Below are positions 24,185 to 24,387 of a DNA stretch of 24,387 nucleotides, piece after piece. Every line of letters begins with the position of its first letter. Position 1 is the first letter of the stretch. The stretch comes from DASWIG01 sp965371445 (GTDB taxonomy: Bacteria > Acidobacteriota > Thermoanaerobaculia > Multivoradales > J023), in assembly GCA_965371445.1 (NCBI GenBank), contig CBDUYN010000157.1:1-24387 (forward strand), given 5' to 3'. The notes under the pieces are model-generated. The model ran no database searches and was not told the origin of the DNA. It saw only the letters and a list, made by a program, of their open reading frames with translations. Made by a program: the position numbers and the translations under genes.

Positions 24185-24387
24185 GCGATTTTCTGAGCCG
24201 ACTCGCCGGACGCGTCCGAGGCGAGGCAAGCTGCCTCGAACCGGTGATCGGCTCGCGCTACGAACAGACCGCGACCACGCTCGAAGCCACAGAGCCCGAG
24301 ATCCCCACGGAGACCGAGGCGCCGGCGCCGGTTCTTCGTCCCGCAGGGACGTCTTTGCTGTTATGCCGAGCTCGGCATAACAGCGAT
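24181..24387 (+). CDS. Injection-system operon gene, N-terminal part (runs off the window)
   Basis: ATG 24181 overlaps the previous stop (ATGA), so translation is coupled. The 69 visible codons begin MSDFLSRLAGRVRGEASCLE, then PVIGSRYEQ and an acidic, Pro-rich stretch (EIPTETEAPAPVLRP). This opening resembles small proteins of unknown function that follow the zinc-ribbon gene in eCIS loci. From codon 53 the sequence is two inverted repeats (24337-24351 and 24357-24384), giving GTSLLLCRARHNSD, which does not look like the same protein. The gene may be interrupted by a mobile or repeat element at this point. The frame is still open at the edge. Confidence 0.6.
   Translation, partial: MSDFLSRLAGRVRGEASCLEPVIGSRYEQTATTLEATEPEIPTETEAPAPVLRPAGTSLLLCRARHNSD
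24337..24384. repeat. Hairpin followed by a 28-bp perfect palindrome
   Basis: CGTCCC-GCA-GGGACG (24337-24351) is followed 5 bases later by GCTGTTATGCCGAG / CTCGGCATAACAGC (24357-24384), a perfect 28-bp palindrome with 14-bp arms. It is AT-richer than its surroundings and sits inside a coding frame. Stacked palindromes of this kind occur in REP elements, miniature transposons and the ends of IS200/IS605-type elements. No transposase is visible in the window. Confidence 0.8.

Overview
This is a high-GC bacterial window of 24.4 kb. Protein styles suggest an acidobacterium or similar soil/sediment bacterium; this is inferred from gene families, since no marker gene is present. The clues are a giant propeller-type sensor kinase, a mycobacterial Sdh1-like succinate dehydrogenase, a secreted protein ending in a DGFE...W tail, and fragments of TPR regulators. 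No rRNA, tRNA, CRISPR array or complete insertion sequence was seen.

Layout. Positions 1-223 hold the tail of a protein built from WVDG hexapeptide repeats. Positions 516-5156 encode a two-component pair: a 1127-aa histidine kinase with about 14 propeller blades, and a REC-PAS-PAS response regulator with no output domain. A broken epimerase start (5172-5315) and a small secreted protein (minus strand) follow. Next comes ettA, an ABC-F translation factor. Positions 7890-8621 are a patchwork of three gene fragments, and 8711-8799 a 30-bp tandem repeat that runs into the 3' end of a PilZ-like gene.

Positions 9320-13558 form a plus-strand four-gene run: a membrane-anchored beta-helix protein, a CBM21-like protein, an SGNH hydrolase and an esterase-fold protein that lacks a normal catalytic triad. 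None of the four has an obvious export signal. I read this as a possible intracellular polysaccharide-linked module, and the combination is the least explained set of intact genes here. Positions 13518-14345 are gene debris of lower GC.

Positions 14346-18268 (minus strand) are sdhC-sdhA-sdhB plus a small TPR gene, behind a good sigma70-type promoter at 18400-18428. Positions 18510-21065 (minus) encode a large secreted multidomain protein with a terminator-like hairpin after it. From 21370 to the right edge the plus strand starts an operon for an extracellular contractile injection system or phage-tail-like particle: sheath, tube, a zinc-ribbon baseplate-type protein interrupted by an in-frame TGA, and the start of a further particle gene that carries a 28-bp perfect palindrome at the window edge.

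Gene remnants occur at four or more gene borders. This suggests a genome (or assembly) with frequent small rearrangements.
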